Source: Lewinellaceae bacterium
GTDB taxonomy: Bacteria > Bacteroidota > Bacteroidia > Chitinophagales > Saprospiraceae
NCBI GenBank assembly: GCA_020636255.1
Contig: JACJYE010000012.1
Location: forward strand, 203,293-267,292
DNA: 64,000 nt
Reading direction: 5' to 3'
Positions 25,325 through 33,838 of this stretch are shown here, piece after piece. Positions within the stretch are counted from its first letter, which is position 1, and every line of letters starts with the position of its first letter. A model generated the notes under the pieces. The model was not told the origin of the DNA, ran no database searches, and worked only from the letters and a program-made list of their open reading frames with translations. The position numbers and the translations under genes are program-made.

Positions 25325-25715
25325 AGCTCAGGATTCTTAGTTTTTACGATCCGATGCAAAAGCAGTTGTTCCAATCCGGTATATTGTTCGCACTGGTAAT
25401 TTGGGGGCAAAAAACCTGGTTGAAGAACCTGCCAGCAGAAAAACTGCCGGCTGAAGGAAGCGTTTTGGCGCCGGAAAAGGCCGGGCATAAAAAAAGGCGG
25501 CGGAGCGCCTTTGCGTTACTCAATATAAGAGTATATCACAAAAAAGAAAATACTACACCTGTTTTTTTTGCCAGATATCAATTTATATTGCTGAATATCA
25601 GTTTATTACAATAAATTCTAGTGCTATTTCCCTCTCCAGTTGCGAAACAAAAGGCGGCAGGCCGGTAAATGTGGCGCTAATGCATTAATTTTATGAGAGA
25701 GCTGACCCAATAGCC
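25325..25715. other. Divergent intergenic region with a minus-strand hairpin
   Basis: No convincing gene is seen. A hairpin AAAGGCG-n6-CGCCTTT at about 25495-25514, preceded by a run of A (25489-25494), reads as a stem followed by a T tract on the minus strand, i.e. terminator-like in that direction, although no minus-strand gene is evident upstream of it. The rest is A/T-rich with several ATATC/GATAT words at about 25570-25605. Confidence 0.45.
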
Positions 25716-26894
25716 ATGGCCTTATCCAAAAATGCCTGTACGAACATCCTCCGCTTGCTCGCCAGCGACAACGAGCGCAACGCTTCGCTGGCGCTACAGC
25801 TGCTCGACAGCCAGCAGGCAAGGCCTGGTTTCCTGCTCACGCTCGGCGCTCACCTGCTCACCGCCGATGTGCCCGCACGTGATTATGTTCAAAATTGCCT
25901 GAAAGCCCTCGCCCATGCCGACAGGAGCAGCAGCCGGTACCCACCCAGGCCGCTGCAACTTATCCTGGAATATGGGAAAGCGAATGGCCCGGCGGAAGCG
26001 GATACAACGAAGGCCATTGAAGCATTACACCAGCTGTTCGGCATCGACCCTTTATTGCTGGCCCTTCACACCTACCATGAAAAGGGTATTTGTGGCAGCC
26101 TCATCCTCCGGAAAGGAAGCAGCGCTGACATCGCCCGCCTGCTGGAAAGCCGCATCTACCAGGGCCCGCAAGGTAAAACGATGGCCCTGCAAGCCCTGGG
26201 CATGGGCCTGTTGCCCGAAGGGCTGGCCGATTTTAAGGATGTAGCGGCATTGGTGCTTTCCGGCAACCAACTGAGCAGCCTGCCTTCCATGCTGCTGAAA
26301 TTCCGCCATTTGCGGCACCTCGATGTCCGCTATAACGCCCTGGGCGCCCTGCCCACCCATCTGTTGAAGCTACCCCGGCTGGAATGCCTGGATGCCCGGC
26401 GCAACAATTTCCGCATGCCCTGGTTGGAATACCTCGCTCACCCGGAAAAAAAACGGTTCCTGGTTGGGCTGGACAATACGTCCGGTTTCGCCCTCCATGA
26501 ATTACATGCCTACGACATCGGCCTTATCCTGAACAACCTGTCTTATCGCTCCGACAAAGGGCTGGTACTAGGCCTGGCAGGCCAGGGGCTGCGCGAGGTG
26601 CCCGAGGTGCTATTCCAATGGCGCGGGCTCCGGGTGCTCGACCTGCGCGACAATCCCGTTTCTATACTGCCGGCCTGGCTGTTGCGCATGCCGCAGCTAA
26701 GGGCTATTTACTGCGACTATGGCACCGAATACAACCCAGCCTTCAGGCACCAGCACCTGGAAGTGCTACGAGATAGCCTGGCGCCGCTGCCACCGCCTGC
26801 AGGGTGGGTGGAGCGAAAGGCCGCTACCGGCCAAAATGCGATCGCACTGCCTTACGAACTGGAACTACCCGGCAGAGAAACGGAGAATATATAA
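25716..26894 (+). CDS. Leucine-rich repeat protein with N-terminal LALQLL module
   Basis: The 392-residue protein has an N-terminal helical module (CTNILRLLASDNERNASLALQLL and on to about residue 65) and, from about residue 175, degenerate LRRs: VAALVLSGNQLSSLPSMLLKF, LRHLDVRYNALGALPTHLLKL, LVLGLAGQGLREVPEVLFQW and LRVLDLRDNPVSILPAWLLRM. There is no signal peptide. LRRs of this type mediate protein binding in the cytoplasm. The N-terminal module resembles the C-terminal module of the LRR protein at 33835. Partner and function are unknown. Confidence 0.75.
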   Translation: MALSKNACTNILRLLASDNERNASLALQLLDSQQARPGFLLTLGAHLLTADVPARDYVQNCLKALAHADRSSSRYPPRPLQLILEYGKANGPAEADTTKAIEALHQLFGIDPLLLALHTYHEKGICGSLILRKGSSADIARLLESRIYQGPQGKTMALQALGMGLLPEGLADFKDVAALVLSGNQLSSLPSMLLKFRHLRHLDVRYNALGALPTHLLKLPRLECLDARRNNFRMPWLEYLAHPEKKRFLVGLDNTSGFALHELHAYDIGLILNNLSYRSDKGLVLGLAGQGLREVPEVLFQWRGLRVLDLRDNPVSILPAWLLRMPQLRAIYCDYGTEYNPAFRHQHLEVLRDSLAPLPPPAGWVERKAATGQNAIALPYELELPGRETENI

Positions 26895-26988
26895 ATATTG
26901 AGCACTTTTTCGCATTTTCGCATGACGAGCCCGCTAGTAAGCATGTAAAGAGGGTGTGTGCTATTATCTCATTTGTATACGACATGAC

Positions 26989-27324
26989 ATGACAAACGAT
27001 ACGCTAGCCAATACAACCGAGCTGATCATCCGCGACTTTGAGTTACAGCCGCTGGACAGGCCTTTATCGGAGGAGGAGCTCCTCCAGCTGCTGGCCGACC
27101 ACATTGCTGATATGATCGAACACAGGCTGGAATTCCTGCTCAGCATGATGTACCGGCTGGACATCGACGAAGAGAAGGTTAGCTATGCCCTTTCGCCCTA
27201 TTCTCCAGAGCCTGCCAATATAGGCCTGGCCCGGCTGGTACTGGAGCGGCAGAAGCAGCGCGCATTCACCAAGCAATACTACAAACAAGAAGGCCTGGAT
27301 GGCCTTGACGGCCTGGAGCTCTAA
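26989..27324 (+). CDS. Hypothetical small acidic protein
   Basis: The 111-residue protein (start MTNDTLANTTELIIRDFELQPLDRPLSEEELLQLLADHIADMIEHRLEFLLSMMYRLDI) is helical and acidic. It looks like a conserved Bacteroidota cytoplasmic protein in which a fixed metabolic-module-like helix bundle is followed by a conserved ARLVLERQKQR segment. I cannot assign a function. It follows the LRR gene by 95 bp on the same strand. The start at 26989 is preferred because the upstream 11 codons have atypical composition. A convergent 7-bp stem GCTTGTT/AACAAGC follows the stop. Confidence 0.6.
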   Translation: MTNDTLANTTELIIRDFELQPLDRPLSEEELLQLLADHIADMIEHRLEFLLSMMYRLDIDEEKVSYALSPYSPEPANIGLARLVLERQKQRAFTKQYYKQEGLDGLDGLEL

Positions 27325-27363
27325 CAGCTTGTTCGGAGGCTACCCTTTGGGCTAAAACAAGCG

Positions 27364-28722
27364 CTAAGGTTCTACCTCCCTTCCACCCTTCAACTCGTCC
27401 TGATATTCCTTCAGGAGGTTCCATTCGCCATTGGTGGCCAGCCTTGCCTGAGCGGGCCAGGTGCCGGGGTCGTGCATTCTGAAGCTGGCGCCGGCAGCAT
27501 CGAGTATCTCGTTGAGCTGGGCGGCATCGGTATCGGCGAGGTCCGACCAGGTATTGATCCCGGCGGTTTTGAGCAGTTCTTCGATCTTAGGCCCGATGCC
27601 TTCGATAACCTTGAGGTCCTCCGGGTCATCGGACAGGGCGCCGGAGGGGTTCCTACGGAAGGCTTCCGGGTTCTGCAGCTTTTCCATGGCGAGGTGCGCC
27701 GCTTGCTCCACCCATTTGTCGCGTTCGATACGCCCTTCGAAATACTGGATAGCTATGGTTACCTGCCGGATGCGCTCGGAGTCCCAGGAGGCGATCTCGT
27801 CATAGGTGTAGACTCCGATCTCATTGAGTTTCTTTTCCAGGAAAGGGCCGATGCCATCGATGCGGGACAGGTCGTCCTGTGCCGGCGCTTCATCGGGCAG
27901 GATGATCTTATCGGCAAGGATCTGTTTATCGGCGCCGAAAACGATCTCCGGTTCTTTGTCGACGAGGCTGGCGTCGGGGAGTTCGGGGTTAGGATGCAGG
28001 GCCGATATTTCCAGGGGTGCGCCGGCATCCTGGGCGGAACTGATGCTGTGTTCCGCTAAAAAGGTGCTCTCCTGTATCTTCCTCATCTCTTCGCGCAGCT
28101 CCTTATTTTCGTCATCCAGGCGTTCCAGCCGGCTCTCCAGGGCCTCCAGCCGGTGGCGGGTAGCGTTGTAGGCGCTCTGCATCTGCGCCAGGTCGTTGAG
28201 CGATGCCCCTTCCTGTTCCAGGGAGTCCGACAGTTCTGCATTTTGAGACTGTGCGGCGACGAGCTGATCGTTGAGGGCCGTTAGGTGTTCTTTGAGGCTT
28301 TCCGCCTGTTTATCGCGTTCGGCGAGCTGGCTTTTCAGGCTTTCGACGGCAGCGGCATCAGAAGGAGCGCTGCTCTTTTCCAGTTCATCGACCTTGCGGT
28401 TGAGCTGAAAGATCTCGCGGTGCAGGGCGCCTTTTTCGTCCTCAATCCTTTCGGCCCGGGCTTCGGCTTCCTGAATGGCAAAACCGGCTTTTTTCAGGTC
28501 GGCTTCCTTCAGCGCGAGTTGTTCCTGCAGCGCCTCCAGTTCCACCTGTACTTCTGCCAGGTTTTTCTCTTTCTCCTTCAACTCGCGTCGGAGGGCGGCC
28601 ACACGGCGGCTACGTAGCAGATAGCCGACCAGCAGCCCGAAGAGGAAGGCGATGAGCATAATAAAAAGGATAGCATAACTGTCCTGGGTATTGAACTGGT
28701 CGAAGAGTTTGCTGAAGTCCAT
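27364..28722 (-). CDS. Membrane-anchored coiled-coil protein with two helix-hairpin-helix modules
   Basis: The 452-residue protein has a single N-terminal membrane helix (AILFIMLIAFLFGLLVGYLL, about 17-36), then a long coiled coil (about 45-225, e.g. LKEKEKNLAEVQVELEALQEQL), an acidic linker, and two related C-terminal modules with the helix-hairpin-helix pattern: LSRIDGIGPFLEKKLNEIGVYTYDEIA (about 292-318) and LKVIEGIGPKIEELLKTAGINTWSDLA (about 378-404). These modules resemble those of DUF4332-like proteins described as flap-endonuclease-like, which bind nucleic acid without an obvious nuclease site. Role unknown. It lies just downstream (22 bp) of the OmpA gene and may be in one operon with it. 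Confidence 0.75.
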   Translation of the reverse strand: MDFSKLFDQFNTQDSYAILFIMLIAFLFGLLVGYLLRSRRVAALRRELKEKEKNLAEVQVELEALQEQLALKEADLKKAGFAIQEAEARAERIEDEKGALHREIFQLNRKVDELEKSSAPSDAAAVESLKSQLAERDKQAESLKEHLTALNDQLVAAQSQNAELSDSLEQEGASLNDLAQMQSAYNATRHRLEALESRLERLDDENKELREEMRKIQESTFLAEHSISSAQDAGAPLEISALHPNPELPDASLVDKEPEIVFGADKQILADKIILPDEAPAQDDLSRIDGIGPFLEKKLNEIGVYTYDEIASWDSERIRQVTIAIQYFEGRIERDKWVEQAAHLAMEKLQNPEAFRRNPSGALSDDPEDLKVIEGIGPKIEELLKTAGINTWSDLADTDAAQLNEILDAAGASFRMHDPGTWPAQARLATNGEWNLLKEYQDELKGGREVEP

Positions 28723-28744
28723 AATTGGTATGCTAGGGTGTGTG

Positions 28745-29692
28745 TTAATTCAAATCACTGGCATCTTCCAGAATACGTTCCTCCTGGGGTTCGCCCTCAT
28801 CGGCCTTATTATCCAGGATGAAATTGACGCGGCGGTTTTTCTGCCGCCCTTCCGGGTTATCAGAGCCGTCGGGGTTGGTGTTGGGGGCCACCGGCCGCTT
28901 TTTGCCCATCGATTCAACCATAATATCTGCCGTAACCCCAAGGGAGTCAATGAAATACTTTCTGGCGTTCTTTGCGCGGCGAAGCCCCAGGCCCAGGTTG
29001 TAGGCGTCGGACCCGATGCTGTCGGTATGGCCTACGATCGTGAGGGTAGCCGCCTGGTTGAGGCCCAGGTAGGTTTTCACAGAATCGGCGTACAGCTTCA
29101 ACGGGGCGCCCGGCCTGAAGACGTCAGAATTGTATTCGAAATTGGCGTCGGAGAAGGTCATGTTCCGGAAGGTGAAAACGACTTTTTCGAAGCCCTGCGG
29201 CACGGCACTGGGGTCGTACAGGTTGAACAGCAGGGGTTCCCGCAATTGGGGGTCCTGGCTCAGGCCGTGGTCGAGGGAAAAGCGGGACTGAGGGATGCCC
29301 CGTTTCATCAAAAGCTTACGGGCCTGGTCGGCGCGAGCGAGGCCCAGGTTTTCGAAGTAACCGGGGGCTATTCCTGCTTCGCTCGCCCGGTAAAAGCCCG
29401 TGATGGTCAGGTTCCTGTCAGGCCGGCTCCTAAGGATGGCGGCCAGGGTATCGAGGAAAGCCTGGTTGTTGGCATTCAGGCGCGGGGCGATGCCGGCGGA
29501 GTCGAAAGCGAACTGGTCGTACCCCTGTAGCAATACGGAGTCTCCTTCTGTCAGCTTCAGGTTTTTGAGCCTGATGTCTTCAATGGCCTGCTCTTCGCTA
29601 CAAAGGTGCCGGACCTCACAAACAAAATACCAGCGCGCGAACACCATGTATACGCAAAAAAGAAGGAAGACCAGAAAGGCAGCTATCCTCAT
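28745..29692 (-). CDS. OmpA-family peptidoglycan-binding protein
   Basis: The 315-residue protein has an N-terminal membrane/signal segment (MRIAAFLVFLLFCVYMVFARWYF). Two OmpA-like regions follow: a divergent one at about 55-140 (LTITGFYRASEAG, GLARADQARKLLMKRGIP) and a canonical one at about 185-295 (TLTIVGHTDSIGSDAYNLGLGLRRAKNARKYF, GRQKNRRVNFIL) with the Asp/Arg residues that contact diaminopimelate. It should tether the envelope to peptidoglycan. The tandem arrangement, with one degenerate copy, is unusual in size for the family. Confidence 0.88.
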   Translation of the reverse strand: MRIAAFLVFLLFCVYMVFARWYFVCEVRHLCSEEQAIEDIRLKNLKLTEGDSVLLQGYDQFAFDSAGIAPRLNANNQAFLDTLAAILRSRPDRNLTITGFYRASEAGIAPGYFENLGLARADQARKLLMKRGIPQSRFSLDHGLSQDPQLREPLLFNLYDPSAVPQGFEKVVFTFRNMTFSDANFEYNSDVFRPGAPLKLYADSVKTYLGLNQAATLTIVGHTDSIGSDAYNLGLGLRRAKNARKYFIDSLGVTADIMVESMGKKRPVAPNTNPDGSDNPEGRQKNRRVNFILDNKADEGEPQEERILEDASDLN

Positions 29693-29910
29693 AAGGAAGG
29701 GGTTGTTGGTTATACGTTACTCCTGTTTTCCAGGAAGCGGGCATGAACTGCCGCACCGGGAGCTCTTTCCCAAAACCTCCTAAATGTAGGTATTATTGCC
29801 GTTTTTTCCACGTCTTGGGCAGAATTCTAACACTCAAACTCCGTATTTGCCCCATCTGAAACCAGCTTCCACGTGTTTTCTTTGTACATTTCTGATCAAA
29901 ACCGACATCC

Positions 29911-30270
29911 ATGAAAATACGGTGCCACGCCAACAGCATACGCCTGCGGGTACGAAAATCGGACCTCGAGGCCCTCAACGAGGGCGGAGCCGTGCGCGAA
30001 GAGGTCACCTTTGCTCCCGGGCAGTCCCTGATCTTTGAATTGCGCCTTGCGGAGGTGCAGGCCCTCACCGCATCCTTCAGAGGCAACCTGGCCACCGTAA
30101 GCGTACCCATGCAGCTTGGGCGCCAATGGATAGCCACCGATGAAGTAGGCCTCGAAGCCCACCAGGAAGCCGGCACCAGTACCCCCCTGCACCTGCTCAT
30201 CGAAAAGGACTTTCCCTGCAAGCACCAGCCTACGGAGGACAAGCAGGATACGTTTCAGGAATTGGGGTAA
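29911..30270 (+). CDS. DUF7009-like small protein
   Basis: The 119-residue protein starts MKIRCHANSIRLRVRKSDLEALNEGG and contains VTFAPGQSLIFELRL and LLIEKDFPCKHQPTEDKQDTF. This matches, from memory, a conserved Bacteroidota family of about 110-130 residues whose hallmark is LLVEKDF-x-C followed by an acidic tail. The function is not known. It is divergent from the OmpA gene and convergent with the regulator gene, so it is probably a single-gene transcript. Confidence 0.65.
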   Translation: MKIRCHANSIRLRVRKSDLEALNEGGAVREEVTFAPGQSLIFELRLAEVQALTASFRGNLATVSVPMQLGRQWIATDEVGLEAHQEAGTSTPLHLLIEKDFPCKHQPTEDKQDTFQELG

Positions 30271-30335
30271 GCTTGGGAGGCCTCCCCATCGCCCGGCCTT
30301 CCTGGTTGGTTGCAGGGTGCAGGGTGCTCTCCCGG

Positions 30336-31823
30336 CTAGGCTCCGAGCCCGGCCAGCGTGGCCTGGATGTGTTTCCATTCTTCCCGCCTCAGCACGACGG
30401 TAGGTGGCGCTGCGCGCTCGGCGCAATCTGTCACGGCGCAGCGTTCGCAGGTTTTATTGACCTCGCGGTACTGTATGGCGGGGTCTTCGAAGAAAGCGAT
30501 CTTGCTTCGGGCCTCTTCGTTGGCCAGCAGGCCTATGGTCACGCTCACGTTGCGGTTGGGCGTCGGGTAGGCCGGCCGGGCAATAGTCAGGCAGAGGTAT
30601 TCGTCTTCGGTGCCGATGTAGTGGGAACGTTGTGCGCGCACGATAGTGTCGACGAACTTACCTTCCTGCTGGAGCTGGTGCAGGTCCTGGAGCAGCGAAA
30701 GAGCCACCCAGCGGCGGCAGTAGTGCTCCGACAGGGCGTTGCCGTGCGGGTGGTGCCGGCGGCTGAGGTGCAGCTCTTTATCTATTTCAAAAGTATCGGT
30801 TGCAGGATCGTGCAGAAAGCGCAGGAAAAACAGCTTGTCCATCCCGAAAAAGCGCGGCAGGATATTGGTCAGGCGGTGGTAAAACATCTCTGGCGTCGCC
30901 TCATACTTTTTCATAATCCCGAGAAAAGCCTCCCCGTCCCAGCGCTCTTTTTCAAAAAAGGCCTGCAACGCTTCGGTGATCGTATGGCGCGGTATATGCA
31001 GCGCGACGGAGAAGTAGACGGCTTTGGAGTGGTTGAGCACTTCCTCAAAATTGCGCCCCCGCAGGAGGGAGGAAGTGTTGGCGCGCTCCCGCAGCCCCAG
31101 GTGCTGAAAGCCCAGCTCTTTGCCGAACTGGAAGCTGCGCTGTATATGGGAAAGCTTGCTGTTGAGCAACAGTTTTTTCTCGGCGGGCACATAGACCGAG
31201 CGCAGTTTACCCAGGTCGGGAAAAGGTTTTAGCCCGTCTTCCACAACCTCGTAGCCGTAACGAGCCTCCAGCACCTGCTTCAGCGCATCCGCAGAGACGG
31301 GCCGGGTATCGGGCAGGTTGGCGGAGCGGGCAAAATCAACGGCGGCCTCTTCCAGCTCCTCGAAATAATTGTTGTGCAGTTCCAGGTAGGATCGCAGGGC
31401 GCCAAAGTAGAAATTCTCTTCTTTGAGGGCGTAGTTACGCGACAGTTCCAGCAAAGTGGAAATAAATGCCCCGACCCGTACCGGCGCGTTGGCAATGATC
31501 TCCACCACCTTCGACAGCTCGATCCCGAACAGGTCGAGCGGCAGCTCGTTCAGGAAATTGGACTGCAACAGCTCCCCTACCGGGGCCATGCTCTTGCTGA
31601 GGCCCAGCGATACGAGCTCCTCCCGAGTGGTGCCCAGGGCGGCAGCCAGGGAGGGTATCTTGTCCTCTTTGGGATATTTTTTTCCCTTCTCGATCTCGTT
31701 GAGATAAGAGACCGATAGCTGGGATTCCTTTGAGAGTTCGACAAAAGATAACCCCTGTGCCTGGCGTAATTGTTTTACCTTCAGGCCGAAAAGGATACGT
31801 TCGTGTTGTGGCTTGGCGCTCAT
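30336..31823 (-). CDS. XRE family regulator with ImmA/IrrE-like region and Cys-rich C-terminus (ScfR/RamB-like)
   Basis: The 495-residue protein has an N-terminal helix-turn-helix (about 9-65: LGLKVKQLRQAQ-like, LSFVELSKESQLSVSYLNEIEKGKKYP). The middle part has the length and helical pattern of ImmA/IrrE proteins, but the peptidase motif HExxH is not seen where it is expected (QRSFQFGKELGFQHLG). The C-terminal part ends with CERCAVTDCAERAAPP, a four-residue-spaced Cys pattern like that of ScfR/RamB short-chain-acyl regulators that control acetate or propionate metabolism. Ligand is unknown. A perfect TTTCGCGAAA dyad lies just upstream of the start. Confidence 0.8.
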   Translation of the reverse strand: MSAKPQHERILFGLKVKQLRQAQGLSFVELSKESQLSVSYLNEIEKGKKYPKEDKIPSLAAALGTTREELVSLGLSKSMAPVGELLQSNFLNELPLDLFGIELSKVVEIIANAPVRVGAFISTLLELSRNYALKEENFYFGALRSYLELHNNYFEELEEAAVDFARSANLPDTRPVSADALKQVLEARYGYEVVEDGLKPFPDLGKLRSVYVPAEKKLLLNSKLSHIQRSFQFGKELGFQHLGLRERANTSSLLRGRNFEEVLNHSKAVYFSVALHIPRHTITEALQAFFEKERWDGEAFLGIMKKYEATPEMFYHRLTNILPRFFGMDKLFFLRFLHDPATDTFEIDKELHLSRRHHPHGNALSEHYCRRWVALSLLQDLHQLQQEGKFVDTIVRAQRSHYIGTEDEYLCLTIARPAYPTPNRNVSVTIGLLANEEARSKIAFFEDPAIQYREVNKTCERCAVTDCAERAAPPTVVLRREEWKHIQATLAGLGA

Positions 31824-31842
31824 TGGGCGAAATTTAGCGAAT

Positions 31843-31852
31843 TTTCGCGAAA
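31843..31852 (-). promoter_or_regulatory. Palindrome TTTCGCGAAA upstream of the regulator gene
   Basis: A perfect 10-bp dyad lies 20 bp before the start codon of the XRE regulator gene, next to AGCGAATTT and GGCGAAATT half-site-like words. ScfR/RamB-type regulators often bind such short dyads at their own promoters, so autoregulation is a reasonable inference. Confidence 0.45.
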
Positions 31853-32023
31853 TGTCCAGGCTTAATTATGCCGTCCCATAAATGAGCTTACTCCGAAAAG
31901 AGCTGTACACGTAGGCCCACGGAGAAATTTGGAGGCCAGCCTTTGAGAGCTTGTTTGGAGCTGCAAAACCAAGCCAAAATTCCACCGAACTTACTAACTT
32001 CCGCCTTCATATTCGCCCGTAAG

Positions 32024-33838
32024 ATGAAAGAACAATACCTCCAGCGCGCCGAAGCTTTCGAATCGGCCGCAGACGTGCTCAAAAAGAAATACAACCGATA
32101 TTCGCTGGTGCGCCTGTTGTTTTTCGTTGCAGCGGCCGGCACTGCCATTTATCTGTGGGCGGCCGTGCACGCGCTGGCCGGCGCTCTATTCATCCTGGCA
32201 TTTCTGTATACATTCTACCGTTTCATCCTGTGGCACCAGGCCATCCAGGAAGACGAGCGGCATCAGCGCCGCCTTGCCCAGGTAAACCATTGGGAAGCGG
32301 CCTGCATCGACGGTGATTTCTCGGCCTTCGAGGCCGGCGAAGCGTTCATCGATGCCCACCACCCGAATTCTCTGGACCTCGACCTGTTCGGCCCCTGGTC
32401 ATTTTTCCAATATACCAACCGCGCAGGCACAGCCCTGGGGCGCCAGCAGCTGGCTGCCTATCTGCTGAGGCCGGCGGCGCCGGCCAGCATCCTGGAACGC
32501 CAGCAAGCGGTAGCTGAGCTGTCGAAAATACTGGACTGGCGCCAGCACTTCCAGGCTTACGGCCTGGATGCCGACGACAGCCCGCAGCACCTTGAGCTCC
32601 TGAAGCAATGGCTATCCAGCCCTCCCTTCCTGCTCCACAACCGGTGGATGGTATTGGCTATCCACCTGTCGCCGCTCTGGACATTAGCAGCGCTTGCCCT
32701 TTGGGCCTATTTCCTGCCCTGGTACTGGGCCATTCTGTTTTTCCTACCCCCTGCCTGGTTGTTGAAACGCACCAAAGAGCAGGTCGACAAAGCCCATCTG
32801 CAAACGGCGGCGGCTGAGCAGACGCTTGCCCATTACGCGAAGCTGATCCGGCATATTGAAGGCCAGGCCTTTCAAAGCCCGCTGTTACAGCAACTTCATG
32901 CAGCGTTCGGGCAGGGCGCTATGCGGGCATCCCGGCCCATCGCACGGCTGTCTTACATCATCAGCCAGTTGAATACCCGGTACAATTTTTTTGCCATTTT
33001 CCTCAACCTGGGTGGCCTGTGGGACCTGCAATGGGCCTACCGGCTGGAGCAGTGGAAAGAAAAAATGGCGAGCCGCCTGCCTGCCTGGTTCGAGGCGATG
33101 GCCGGCTTTGAGGCCCTCAGCAGTTTTGCCAACCTGTACCACAACAACCCGGATTGGGCCTTCCCCACCCTGCACGACGAGCCGGCCGTAGTGGCGCGTG
33201 AAGTGGGCCATCCGCTCATCGCCCGTGAAAAGCGGGTGTGCAACGATATTTCTATTCCCACCGATGGGCATATCAAGCTGATCACCGGCTCCAATATGGC
33301 CGGGAAGAGCACCTTCCTGCGCACGGTGGGCCTCAACCTGGCCATGGCCATGTCGGGCGCGCCGGCCTGTGCCCGGCAGCTCGCCCTGCCGCCGCTGATG
33401 GTATACACCAGCATGCGCACCCAGGATGCTCTGCACGAAAGCACCTCTTCCTTTTACGCCGAGCTGAAGCGGTTGAAGTTCATCATCGAGGCTATCGAGG
33501 CCGCCGCCGGCAAGCGCCCACCGGAGCTGCAAGCTTTTTTTCTGCTTGACGAGATCCTGAAAGGCACCAATTCCACCGACCGGCATACGGGCTCCAAAGC
33601 GCTGATCCGACAGCTGATACGCAGCCGGGGCTCTGGCCTGATCGCCACCCACGACCTCGAGCTGGGGCAGTTGGAAGCTACTGCCGGAGGCGCCATCGAA
33701 AACCTCTGCATCGAAGTAGAAATTCAGGACGGCAAGTTGTATTTTGACTATAAATTAAAAAAGGGCGTCAGCCGGAGCTTCAACGCTACCCTGCTGATGC
33801 AACAGATGGGCATCAAGATCGAAGAAGCAGCGACATGA
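32024..33838 (+). CDS. Membrane-associated MutS-family ATPase
   Basis: The 604-residue protein has two hydrophobic hairpins (about 27-62 and 206-245) instead of the mismatch-recognition domain, then a lever/clamp helical region, then a C-terminal MutS ATPase: Walker A ITGSNMAGKSTFLRTVGLNLAMA, the STSSFYAELKRLKFI segment, Walker B AFFLLDEILKGTNSTDRHTGSKAL and a His in IATHDLELGQL. This is the MutS-like group with membrane segments common in Bacteroidota. Its role in repair is unproven because the mismatch-binding Phe-x-Glu domain is missing. It overlaps the LRR gene at 33835 by four bases (ATGA). Met 32024 is chosen because upstream codons lack family resemblance. Confidence 0.85.
   Translation: MKEQYLQRAEAFESAADVLKKKYNRYSLVRLLFFVAAAGTAIYLWAAVHALAGALFILAFLYTFYRFILWHQAIQEDERHQRRLAQVNHWEAACIDGDFSAFEAGEAFIDAHHPNSLDLDLFGPWSFFQYTNRAGTALGRQQLAAYLLRPAAPASILERQQAVAELSKILDWRQHFQAYGLDADDSPQHLELLKQWLSSPPFLLHNRWMVLAIHLSPLWTLAALALWAYFLPWYWAILFFLPPAWLLKRTKEQVDKAHLQTAAAEQTLAHYAKLIRHIEGQAFQSPLLQQLHAAFGQGAMRASRPIARLSYIISQLNTRYNFFAIFLNLGGLWDLQWAYRLEQWKEKMASRLPAWFEAMAGFEALSSFANLYHNNPDWAFPTLHDEPAVVAREVGHPLIAREKRVCNDISIPTDGHIKLITGSNMAGKSTFLRTVGLNLAMAMSGAPACARQLALPPLMVYTSMRTQDALHESTSSFYAELKRLKFIIEAIEAAAGKRPPELQAFFLLDEILKGTNSTDRHTGSKALIRQLIRSRGSGLIATHDLELGQLEATAGGAIENLCIEVEIQDGKLYFDYKLKKGVSRSFNATLLMQQMGIKIEEAAT

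Noticed and set aside
25354..25614. 86-codon frame in the divergent region before the LRR gene
   Set aside because: Composition is odd, no family is recognised, and it covers a terminator-like hairpin.
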